This document shows, piece after piece, positions 1 to 5,257 of a DNA stretch of 6,278 bases; positions within the stretch are counted from its first letter, which is position 1; each line of letters opens with the position of its first letter. This DNA comes from Bacillota bacterium. Its GTDB lineage: Bacteria > Bacillota > Clostridia > Christensenellales > Aristaeellaceae. The notes under the pieces are model-generated. The model was not told the origin of the DNA. It saw only the letters and a list, made by a program, of their open reading frames with translations, and ran no database searches. The stretch is from assembly GCA_023415145.1 (NCBI GenBank), contig JAEZLW010000213.1, forward strand, positions 1-6,278, read 5' to 3'. A program made the position numbers and the translations under genes.

Positions 1-2
1 TG

Positions 3-2069
3 ATCATGCTGGCCAATCCGGGATATGGTCCTTCCAAGGTCGAGTCGGAATTGAAGGGCCTATGCACAGATCTTGGCGCTTCGGGACATGACCCTTATTA
101 CGGCTATGGCATTCCCAACCTCTCAACGGTTATTCCTGCGCCCAAACCTAACCTGACCCCAATACAAATCACGTTTGACGATAGCGTTGCCGTAGGTTAT
201 CCGGTCTATTTCGATTCAGGGGTCATGAATACCGGAAACGCGGACTCCGGCCCTTTTGCAGTGAAATGGGAAGTGGACAGCATACAGTTGGGCTACGGCC
301 AGCATGAAAGCGTACCATTGAATACAACCGTGATGGATGGCAACAGCAGTTTCTCCTTTACGCCTGCCTCTGCGGGCAGTTATGTAGTAAAATTCACGGT
401 AGATTGCGATAACACTGTCTTGGAGGAAGATGAATCCAACAACTCCGTTACGGCGGTTGTTGTTGTGCCCGAGCCGAAAAAGCCGGACCTTGCCCCCCAG
501 CCTATCTTGGTTGACAAGAACATCACCGTAGGCCAACAGGTGTATTTTGATACGGGCGTAGCCAATAACGGGAATGCGGATACGAATGCCTTCGCGGTCA
601 AATGGGAAATCAATGGCAAGCAAAAAGGCTATAGTACGCACAACGGTGTGCCTGCCTATACCACCGTAAAGGATGGCAACAGCTATCTTTACTGGACGCC
701 CGCCTCCCAAGGATACTATACGATTGCCTACACAGTGGATTGCGATAACAGCATCAATGAAGCTAACGAAAGCAACAATCAGGCCAGCGTAACAGTATAC
801 GCAAATCCGGCTCCACCGCCGCCGCCCACAAGCATTGCCATCAGCCACACTTCTCTCACCATCGGGGTACGGCAAGGCACCAGTGCTTTATCTGCCAGCG
901 TATTGCCGGCCGGATCAAACACCGCCGTAACCTGGTTAAGCATGAACAGTAGTATAGCCACGGTATCCGGTAATGGGTATATACTGGGCACAGGCATCGG
1001 CAGTACGGTCATCCGCGCCAGTACAGCCAATGGCCTGTACAAGGATTGCACCATTTACGTTGTGAAGTCCGGAAAAGGCGTTGTTGGATTAAAGCTTAAC
1101 AAAAGCAACACTGCGGTTGACGAGGGCAAGACACTTAAGCTCACGGTCAGTTTTTCACCAAGATATCCTGCGAACAAAACGGTTGTATGGTCATCCAGCA
1201 ACCCATCCGTAGCTTCTGTAAGCAACAAAGGCATTGTCTTGTGCAAAACCCCTGGAACGGCCGTCATTACCGCCACCGCATCCAGCGGCATCAGCGCGCA
1301 TTGTACTTTGACCGTTAAGTCCCTGGCCGTGACACAAGTCAAACTCAGCAAGACCTCTTTGACTGTGGATGAGGGGAGGAGCGCAACCTTAAGGGCTTCC
1401 GTCCTGCCCAGGAACGCCAGGTATAAAACCGTCACCTGGGTCTCTAGCGATCCTTACGTTGCGTCTGTATCGAGCAAAGGCAAGATAACCACCCACAAGC
1501 CCGGCACAGTTCAAATCACCGCCAAGGCCCATAACGGCGTTTCAGCTTCCTGTACGCTTACGGTCCGTTCCCTGGCAGTATCTAAGGTCACTTTGAAAAA
1601 GAGCCATCTTGAAGTGGATGAAGGGAAATACACATCACTCAGCGCTTCTGTCCTGCCCCGGAATGCCAGGTTCAAAACCGTCACATGGGTCTCAAGTGAT
1701 CCTTCCGTCGCGTCTGTATCGAGCAAAGGCAGGATAACCACCTACAAGCCCGGCACAGTTCAAATCACCGCCATCGCCCATAACGGCGTATCGGCAGCCT
1801 GTACGCTTACGGTCCGTTCCCTGGCAGTTACCGCCATCGCCCTGAACAAAACTGCCCTCACGATAAGAACAGGGAGAGCATACACGGTAAGAGCGGTTCT
1901 TCAGCCCAGGAATGCAAGGTATAAGGCTGTCACATGGGTCTCAAGCGATCCAAACATAGCCACCGTTTCGACCAAAGGCAGAATCAAGGCTGTCAGTTCG
2001 GGCACGGCCATCATTACAGCCATTGCACACAACGGTTTGTCCGCATCATGCACCGTAGTGGTTCCGTAG
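3..2069 (+). CDS. C-terminal part of secreted S8 (subtilisin-like) peptidase with CARDB and Big_2 domains (5' end outside window)
   Basis: The frame is open to the left edge, so the true start lies outside; the ATG at position 6 is internal. Numbering from that Met, residues 1-41 match the end of a subtilase domain (pattern TDLGASGHDPYYGYG followed by an Asn-containing helix); the catalytic residues would lie upstream. Two CARDB domains follow (about 48-154 and 159-267), offset by 112 residues, each with the acidic DCDN...E/N-ESNN motif that probably binds calcium. Next come a proline linker (270-274) and five Big_2 Ig-like repeats starting near 277, 359, 442, 525 and 608, each with a W-S-S/N core and a conserved Cys in the last strand. 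No LPxTG motif, SLH domain or C-terminal membrane segment is visible, so it is probably secreted or held by other means. The role is inferred as an extracellular protease with adhesive or spacer modules. The domain calls are firm; the peptidase call rests on a short C-terminal piece. Confidence 0.85.
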   Translation: MMLANPGYGPSKVESELKGLCTDLGASGHDPYYGYGIPNLSTVIPAPKPNLTPIQITFDDSVAVGYPVYFDSGVMNTGNADSGPFAVKWEVDSIQLGYGQHESVPLNTTVMDGNSSFSFTPASAGSYVVKFTVDCDNTVLEEDESNNSVTAVVVVPEPKKPDLAPQPILVDKNITVGQQVYFDTGVANNGNADTNAFAVKWEINGKQKGYSTHNGVPAYTTVKDGNSYLYWTPASQGYYTIAYTVDCDNSINEANESNNQASVTVYANPAPPPPPTSIAISHTSLTIGVRQGTSALSASVLPAGSNTAVTWLSMNSSIATVSGNGYILGTGIGSTVIRASTANGLYKDCTIYVVKSGKGVVGLKLNKSNTAVDEGKTLKLTVSFSPRYPANKTVVWSSSNPSVASVSNKGIVLCKTPGTAVITATASSGISAHCTLTVKSLAVTQVKLSKTSLTVDEGRSATLRASVLPRNARYKTVTWVSSDPYVASVSSKGKITTHKPGTVQITAKAHNGVSASCTLTVRSLAVSKVTLKKSHLEVDEGKYTSLSASVLPRNARFKTVTWVSSDPSVASVSSKGRITTYKPGTVQITAIAHNGVSAACTLTVRSLAVTAIALNKTALTIRTGRAYTVRAVLQPRNARYKAVTWVSSDPNIATVSTKGRIKAVSSGTAIITAIAHNGLSASCTVVVP
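1080..2066 (+). repeat. Tandem 249-bp coding repeats (Big_2 domains 2-5)
   Basis: Four consecutive Ig-like repeats keep an 83-codon period, starting at 1080, 1329, 1578 and 1827. At DNA level the second half of the third domain (1461-1579) and of the fourth (1710-1828) differ at only about 8 of 119 positions by my count, while their first halves are much more diverged. The VTWVSSDP segment is also nearly identical in DNA between the fourth and fifth domains. This fits repeat expansion followed by local homogenisation. Confidence 0.9.
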
Positions 2070-2150
2070 CAAACAGGACTGAACAAGGTGAGTGCCATCG
2101 CGGTTTACAAGGTAAACCACCAGTGGATTGAGAAGTGCTATGCACTGTAA
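2070..2150 (+). other. In-frame open extension after the TAG stop of the surface protein gene
   Basis: After the TAG at 2067-2069 the same frame stays open for 26 codons until TAA at 2148-2150. The encoded peptide begins QTGLNKVSAIAVYK and ends WIEKCYAL, which looks protein-like, and VSAIAV resembles the LAVTAIAL that opens the fifth Big_2 repeat. It could be the original C-terminus cut off by a nonsense change (CAG to TAG is one step), rare readthrough, or chance. TAG also ends the DUF1428 and lipid kinase-like genes here, so it is an ordinary stop in this genome. Confidence 0.3.
2102..2146 (+). other. Two small perfect hairpins 3' of the surface protein gene
   Basis: GGTTTAC-AAG-GTAAACC (2102-2118) has a 7-bp stem and AGTGC-TAT-GCACT (2134-2146) a 5-bp stem. 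Neither is followed by a T run, so they are not convincing intrinsic terminators on the + strand. They may act as 3' RNA structure for the upstream mRNA. Confidence 0.35.
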
Positions 2151-2153
2151 CTG

Positions 2154-2185
2154 ATAAAAGAAAACGCTTGTCCGGTATAAAGCGT
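2154..2185 (-). terminator. Rho-independent terminator of the glycosyltransferase gene
   Basis: Read on the - strand, ACGCTT (2180-2185) pairs with AAGCGT (2164-2169) around a 10-nt loop and is followed directly by TTTTCTTTT. It lies about 35 nt after the TGA of the glycosyltransferase gene. The T tract is on the - strand side only, so it should mainly serve that gene. Confidence 0.7.
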
Positions 2186-2217
2186 GAAGAATAAACTGAT
2201 CCAGTTCTTGGTTTCAC

Positions 2218-3477
2218 TCATACTTTGGCCTTAAGTGCGGATAGAATAACGGCAACTGCATCACGCGTGCCATGCTCGGCGCGTACTGAGGCTCCCAGTG
2301 CGGCGGCCTTACTCCGAACATCCTCCCGCTGTGAAAACTGGAGTGCATCGGCAAGGCGCTCTGCTGTCAGTTGCTTTTTTGAAAACGGCTTCGGGGCGAC
2401 GCCAAGATCATAGGCGCGGTGTGCCCAAGCAAACTGATCGTTCGAAAAAGGTATGATGAAGCTTGGCACACCTGCCGCAAAGCCCGCCGCTGTTGTGCCT
2501 GCCCCACCGTGATGGCAAACGGCTGTTACTTTGCCAAATAGCCAGCTATGAGGCACGCTCTGGATAGAAAATACCGATTCAGGCAACCCAAAGACATCGC
2601 CGAAGCCGCAGAGAATGCCACGCATGCCCGTTTTTTGCAACGCTTCCACGGCAATGTGAGAGATGTACTCGCCTTCCTGCTGATTCAGCACCGAACCGAA
2701 ACCAATATACACCGGCATCTCTCCGGCGGCAAGGAACTCGGCCAACGCCTGCGGTGGTTGGTAATCCCCTGTTTCGTTCAGAAACCAGTAACCGCTCTGG
2801 TGGATGTTTTCATCCCAGTCGTCTGGCCGCGGGAAAACCGCGCCACTGCACGAGGCAACCGCAGGGTATCGGCCACTCACCTTCTCATAGGGACAGCCGA
2901 AATTCTCCGGCAGCGCCCCGAAGGTTCTTTTCCAGTAGTCCGCAACCGCATTTCTCGAGACTGACCAGAGCATGCCCTGCAAAAGGGAGTAGGAAACCGC
3001 TTTAAGCAGCAGTGGGTAGCGGCCATAAGCCACCATGGACGCATACTCCCTTGTTCGGTGCAGTGGGAAGGGCGTCGCCAGTACAGCGGGAACGCCCAGC
3101 TGCCGAGCTGCAAAGTAACCGGTAGCGCAGCCGGGATGGTAGACGATGAGCTCACTTCCCATGCAGGCCAGGACACTTTCTTCAGTCATAGCAGCGGCTA
3201 CCTTTTCCGCGAAGCGTTTCATTTTGCGGAAGGTCAGCAGCATCTTTAGTGGGTTATCCGAGCTTTGCGCCGCGCGCATCAGTTCGGGGTTTATTCCCTG
3301 CGCGGTTTCAAGATCCGCCGAAATAGATGTGAAACCAATACCGTAGCCGGTGATAAATTTCTCAAAGCTCTTTCCGGTACAGATACGTACCTCCTTGCCT
3401 TGCTTTTGCAACTCCAACGCAAGCGCTATATACGGTTGGATGTCGCCCCGAGAGCCGGAGCAGAGAATGGTGATCAT
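2218..3477 (-). CDS. UGT-like glycosyltransferase (GT1/GT28 fold, COG1819 type)
   Basis: This 419-residue cytoplasmic protein has the two-domain GT-B layout and normal length of bacterial UGT-type glycosyltransferases. The N-terminus carries the hallmark GSRGDIQPYIAL (about residues 8-19), as in sterol-glucosyltransferase and antibiotic-tailoring relatives. A donor-side FGS motif lies near residues 258-264. The nucleotide-sugar signature CHHGGAGTT starts at Cys321, and a D347-Q348 pair corresponds to the donor-sugar contacts of the family. By family knowledge it moves a sugar from an NDP-sugar to a small lipophilic or polyketide-like acceptor; donor and acceptor cannot be read from sequence. 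The ATG start is well supported by AGGAGG at 3482-3487, although the spacer is short (4 nt). It is divergent from a TetR gene and probably repressed by it through the shared palindrome. It looks intact. Confidence 0.9.
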   Translation of the reverse strand: MITILCSGSRGDIQPYIALALELQKQGKEVRICTGKSFEKFITGYGIGFTSISADLETAQGINPELMRAAQSSDNPLKMLLTFRKMKRFAEKVAAAMTEESVLACMGSELIVYHPGCATGYFAARQLGVPAVLATPFPLHRTREYASMVAYGRYPLLLKAVSYSLLQGMLWSVSRNAVADYWKRTFGALPENFGCPYEKVSGRYPAVASCSGAVFPRPDDWDENIHQSGYWFLNETGDYQPPQALAEFLAAGEMPVYIGFGSVLNQQEGEYISHIAVEALQKTGMRGILCGFGDVFGLPESVFSIQSVPHSWLFGKVTAVCHHGGAGTTAAGFAAGVPSFIIPFSNDQFAWAHRAYDLGVAPKPFSKKQLTAERLADALQFSQREDVRSKAAALGASVRAEHGTRDAVAVILSALKAKV

Positions 3478-3481
3478 AAAA

Positions 3482-3487
3482 CCTCCT
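3482..3487 (-). promoter_or_regulatory. Ribosome binding site of the glycosyltransferase gene
   Basis: A full AGGAGG on the - strand lies 4 nt upstream of the ATG at 3475-3477 and fixes that start. It points to efficient translation once the gene is derepressed. Confidence 0.85.
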
Positions 3488-3492
3488 GAAAC

Positions 3493-3521
3493 TTGACAAT
3501 TCCGACAACATGTTGTATTTT
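3493..3521 (+). promoter_or_regulatory. Promoter of the tetR-type regulator
   Basis: A consensus TTGACA at 3493-3498 is followed after 17 bp by TATTTT at 3516-3521. Transcription would begin near 3528, leaving a leader of about 70 nt before the ATG at 3598. The spacer contains the 12-bp palindrome, which suits autorepression. Confidence 0.65.
3505..3516. promoter_or_regulatory. Perfect 12-bp palindrome, likely TetR operator shared by both divergent genes
   Basis: ACAACATGTTGT is a perfect inverted repeat. It lies between the -35 and -10 boxes of the regulator promoter, touching the first T of the -10, and at the predicted start site of the opposing glycosyltransferase promoter. One bound repressor dimer could block both. 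TetR-family operators are usually short palindromes in divergent promoters; that this protein binds here is inference. Confidence 0.6.
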
Positions 3522-3523
3522 AC

Positions 3524-3552
3524 AGTATAAGAGTGCGGCGGACAGAAAGCAA
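3524..3552 (-). promoter_or_regulatory. Candidate promoter for the glycosyltransferase gene
   Basis: On the - strand TATACT (3524-3529) is a near-consensus -10 box. At 17 bp lies TTGCTT (3547-3552), which keeps only the TTG of a -35 box. Transcription would start near 3516-3518, within or at the edge of the 12-bp palindrome, giving a leader of about 40 nt. The -10 box is good and the -35 box weak. Confidence 0.5.
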
Positions 3553-3597
3553 CCAACAGTCGCATCGCCTATGTCGGATTTTGAAAATGAGGGAAAG

Positions 3598-4152
3598 ATG
3601 GGCAAGTATGAGGTAGTTTCTGCGCAGACAAAGCAAAACCTGACGGATGCATTCTGGGAGCTTTACTCGCAAAAGCGCATCGAGAGAATTACTGTACGGG
3701 ATATTGCAGCCAAGGCAGGCTATAACCGAAGCACGTTCTACGAATATTTTGTGGATGTCTGCGATGTATTGGAGCAGCTTGAGAACTCTCTGCTGCCTGA
3801 ACTGTCTGAGATGCCACCACTGGATATCGCCAACAAGTCGCAGGAGGCAATCACTGCCTATATACTGCTTTTTCAAAAACACAGTGAGTACTACCGGGTG
3901 CTGTTGGGCGAACGGGGGGATGCTCGCTTTGCGGCAAAGTTAAAAAACGGTGTAAAGGAACGATTGCGATCAACGCTGCCTGGGGAGGAAAACACGCGGC
4001 TCGATTATGCGCTGGAAATTGTTCTTTCGGCCATGATCGGCGCGTTGGTGCATTGGTACGATCGTGGGCAGGATTTTCCCATGGATGAGTTGATACGGAT
4101 GATCGGCGGCTTTATGGATTATGGCTTGCCAGGTCTCGTGCCTGAATGGTGA
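3598..4152 (+). CDS. TetR/AcrR-family transcriptional regulator
   Basis: This predicted 184-residue protein has the family's usual size. The N-terminal helix-turn-helix covers about residues 12-52, with the ITVRDIAAKAGYNRSTFYEYF pattern typical of TetR proteins (recognition helix near NRSTFYEYF). The rest is a helical ligand-binding and dimerisation domain ending in GLPGLVPEW. I chose ATG 3598 because GAGGG at 3589-3593 precedes it and the helix-turn-helix then begins at a normal distance. The frame is open upstream to a TTG at 3493, but that codon is the -35 box of the gene's own promoter, and ATG 3571 has no ribosome binding site. By position it should repress itself and the divergent glycosyltransferase. 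The inducer is unknown, perhaps the glycosyltransferase acceptor. Confidence 0.9.
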   Translation: MGKYEVVSAQTKQNLTDAFWELYSQKRIERITVRDIAAKAGYNRSTFYEYFVDVCDVLEQLENSLLPELSEMPPLDIANKSQEAITAYILLFQKHSEYYRVLLGERGDARFAAKLKNGVKERLRSTLPGEENTRLDYALEIVLSAMIGALVHWYDRGQDFPMDELIRMIGGFMDYGLPGLVPEW

Positions 4153-4203
4153 AAAAGAACCACTTAGTGCTATAACACAAGGGTGGGTGCATCATTGCAC
4201 AAT

Positions 4204-4236
4204 TACACGATAGCCTTTGGTGATTCGTGTATTTTT
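4204..4236 (+). terminator. Probable intrinsic terminator of the tetR-type gene
   Basis: TACACGA (4204-4210) pairs with TCGTGTA (4225-4231), with a small inner GCC-TTT-GGT helix possible, and five T follow. It lies about 50 nt after the TGA. An alternative fold, TGGTGA (4218-4223) with TCACCA (4241-4246), is also followed by five T, so the two structures compete or back each other up. Confidence 0.5.
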
Positions 4237-4355
4237 GATTTCACCATTTTTCCTTTTGCCGGCATCGAAACATCGTTTGTGTGCCTGCCCGTGTATTCCC
4301 GCAAAAAAGCACCGATAGCCCGTATTTTAATGCAATTCGCAGGCAAACAAAAAAC

Positions 4356-4532
4356 CTACCGCAACCGGCGAGCTCGTTTGCACCAACGGATGTCAGTATT
4401 CATGTCTAAAAGGTCTTTCATAATATCATCAAATATTGGACAATGCATACCGGAATTCACAGCTTTCTCAAAACGAGCCTTTATTGCCGCTTGCTGCTTC
4501 TCGCTTAGCGCTGCTTTCCGTTGTTCGACAGT
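4356..4532 (-). pseudogene. Start-less 58-codon open frame, possible gene fragment
   Basis: On the - strand the frame is open from just after a TAA (4533-4535) to TAG at 4356-4358. The first 30 or so residues (TVEQRKAALSEKQQAAIKAR, then FEKAVNSGM) look like a charged amphipathic helix from a real protein. No start codon with a ribosome binding site precedes them, so this would be a C-terminal fragment joined to the IS relic. I do not recognise the family. The basic end after about residue 45 looks less convincing, and 58 open codons can arise by chance. Confidence 0.3.
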
Positions 4533-4540
4533 TTAAACTG
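4529..4540. repeat. Perfect 12-bp palindrome between the two remnants
   Basis: CAGTTTAAACTG is a perfect inverted repeat lying where the - strand fragment and the + strand transposase tail meet. It may mark a junction; it may also be coincidence. Confidence 0.5.
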
Positions 4541-4555
4541 AACCTGCGGTGTCGG

Positions 4556-4630
4556 CACCGGGTTAAGCAACTGCACGGCACGCTGGGCTACCTGACACCG
4601 GTGGAGCTCAAGAAAATCTATACCTCATAA
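4556..4630 (+). pseudogene. 3' remnant of an IS3-family transposase (OrfB)
   Basis: The last 24 codons of an open frame encode HRVKQLHGTLGYLTPVEL and then KKIYTS before the stop. The pattern LHGTLGYLTPVE is the characteristic C-terminal tail of IS3-family OrfB integrases, just after the DDE domain. The catalytic D, D and E, OrfA and the left end are all missing, so the element is dead. The open frame runs back to an ATG at 4436, but residues before about position 40 do not look like transposase, which places a deletion or rearrangement junction around 4530-4556. Confidence 0.7.
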
Positions 4631-4634
4631 TTCC

Positions 4635-4659
4635 TGTCCGGTTTTGGTTTGACAATCCA
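4635..4659 (+). mobile_element. Probable right inverted repeat of the IS3-type remnant
   Basis: Four bases after the transposase stop comes TGTCCGGTTTTGGTTTGACA followed by ATCCA, ending in CA as IS3-family right ends do. Its position and composition fit a terminal inverted repeat. No matching left end beginning TGGATTGTCAAACC is present in the window, so the other side has been lost or lies elsewhere. Confidence 0.55.
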
Positions 4660-4677
4660 GGGTATGTGGTATATTAC
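4649..4677 (+). promoter_or_regulatory. Hybrid promoter for the DUF1428 gene
   Basis: TTGACA (4649-4654) lies inside the probable IS right end. A 17-bp spacer leads to TATTAC (4672-4677) in the flanking DNA. Transcription would start near 4684, about 30 nt before the ATG. The -35 box is consensus and the -10 box moderate. Confidence 0.55.
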
Positions 4678-4713
4678 TATTGATAATACATAAAAAAGGG
4701 AGTGAAAAAATTT

Positions 4714-5094
4714 ATGGCAAAATATGTAGACGGCTTTGTGCTTGTGGTTCCAAAAAACAAAGCTGAGGAATACAAGAAAATGGCAGAAAGTGGCCGTGAT
4801 ACGTGGATGAAGTTTGGTGCGCTTGAGTACTATGAATGCCGTGGCGATGACCTTATTCCACAGGAAATGGGGGGTGAGAAAGCTCGTGCATTTACTGAAA
4901 TGACTGGAGCAGCAAGTGGTGATACCGTTTGGTTTTCTTTTATCGTCTTTCGATCCAAAGAACATCGGGATGAGGTCAATGCTAAAGTGATGGAAGAAAT
5001 GAATAAGCAGATGGAAGGATATGAAGACATGTGTATGCCTTTTGACATGAAGCAAATGGCTTATGGCGGTTTTCAAGTTGAAGTAGAAGGCTAG
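4714..5094 (+). CDS. DUF1428 family protein (YbaA-like)
   Basis: This 126-residue cytoplasmic protein belongs to DUF1428. It opens with the family pattern MAKYVDGFVLVVPK, continues with a Y-x-x-M segment and GALEYYECRGDD near residues 37-48, and later has WFSFIVFRSKEHRDEVNAKV and a PFDMKQMAYGGF end, all typical. The fold is a ferredoxin-like alpha/beta barrel seen in monooxygenase-like dimers; the biological role of the family is not established. ATG 4714 is chosen because AGGGAG at 4697-4702 precedes it and the family starts at this Met; an in-frame GTG at 4702 overlaps that ribosome binding site. The gene stands alone between an IS remnant and its own terminator. It is more AT-rich than the left part of the window. 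Confidence 0.9.
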   Translation: MAKYVDGFVLVVPKNKAEEYKKMAESGRDTWMKFGALEYYECRGDDLIPQEMGGEKARAFTEMTGAASGDTVWFSFIVFRSKEHRDEVNAKVMEEMNKQMEGYEDMCMPFDMKQMAYGGFQVEVEG

Positions 5095-5113
5095 AGACAT
5101 GTTGCATAGTCAC

Positions 5114-5146
5114 GAAGCCGCTCTCAGCAATGAGGTCGGCTTTTAT
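5114..5146 (+). terminator. Rho-independent terminator of the DUF1428 gene
   Basis: AAGCCG (5115-5120) pairs with CGGCTT (5137-5142). After one C/T mismatch, TCTCA pairs with TGAGG around a GCAA tetraloop (GNRA type). The T run follows at once. It lies about 20 nt after the TAG. On the opposite strand no comparable T run follows, so it acts mainly on the + strand. Confidence 0.8.
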
Positions 5147-5153
5147 CAATTAA

Positions 5154-5246
5154 GCAGTTACCGGCGAGGGAATCAACACCTCAACAGTCGGAGGATCAAT
5201 TCAAAAAAACGGCGTAGAAGCCTATGTTGTAGTTCTAAACTATTAA
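5154..5246 (+). pseudogene. Possible C-terminal gene fragment, 30 codons
   Basis: Between a TAA at 5151 and a TAA at 5244 the + frame reads AVTGEGINTSTVGGSIQKNG and then VEAYVVVLNY. This beta-strand-like, Gly/Thr-rich sequence looks like the end of a real protein. There is no start codon with a ribosome binding site, and the terminator lies just upstream. It may be the leftover 3' end of a deleted gene, or chance. I do not recognise the family. Confidence 0.25.
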
Positions 5247-5257
5247 TCTAGTTCTCA

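Larger units (their letters stand above)
4153..4701. other. Gene-poor stretch with remnants
   Basis: No intact gene is supported in these roughly 550 bases. From left to right I see the tetR terminator, a T- and C-rich stretch without recognisable content (about 4247-4350), a start-less open frame on the - strand (4356-4532), a 12-bp palindrome (4529-4540), an IS3 transposase tail (4556-4630), its probable right end (4635-4659) and a promoter for the DUF1428 gene. It reads as a decayed insertion site. Confidence 0.7.

Noticed and set aside
216..875. A 219-codon open frame on the - strand under the CARDB region
   Set aside because: It lies antisense to a well-supported domain protein. Its translation has no recognisable family, and its length follows from the codon pattern of the real gene.
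2067..2069. TAG decoded as an amino acid such as pyrrolysine
   Set aside because: TAG also ends the DUF1428 and lipid kinase-like genes at natural C-termini, so it works as a normal stop here. No pyrrolysine genes are in view.
2548..2964. A 138-codon + strand open frame inside the glycosyltransferase gene
   Set aside because: It is a shadow on the opposite strand of an intact, motif-complete gene.
3493..3597. A longer TetR protein starting at TTG 3493 or ATG 3571
   Set aside because: The TTG is part of the -35 box of the gene's own promoter and the extra residues are not TetR-like. ATG 3571 lacks a ribosome binding site, whereas ATG 3598 has GAGGG in front and gives the normal family length.
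3647..3943. A 98-codon + strand open frame inside the tetR gene in another phase
   Set aside because: It overlaps the clear TetR reading frame and has no family features.
4187..4200. Hairpin GTGCA-TCAT-TGCAC as tetR terminator
   Set aside because: The stem is only five pairs and no T run follows. The structure at 4204-4236 fits better.
4183..4536. A 117-codon open frame on the + strand
   Set aside because: It starts at a non-ATG codon without a ribosome binding site, runs through the probable tetR terminator, and its Phe/Ser/Cys-rich translation resembles no protein family.
5199..5225. Terminator for the PAP2 gene on the - strand (GGC...GCC followed by seven T)
   Set aside because: The stem has only three pairs, which is too weak despite the T run. 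No other convincing terminator for that gene was found.
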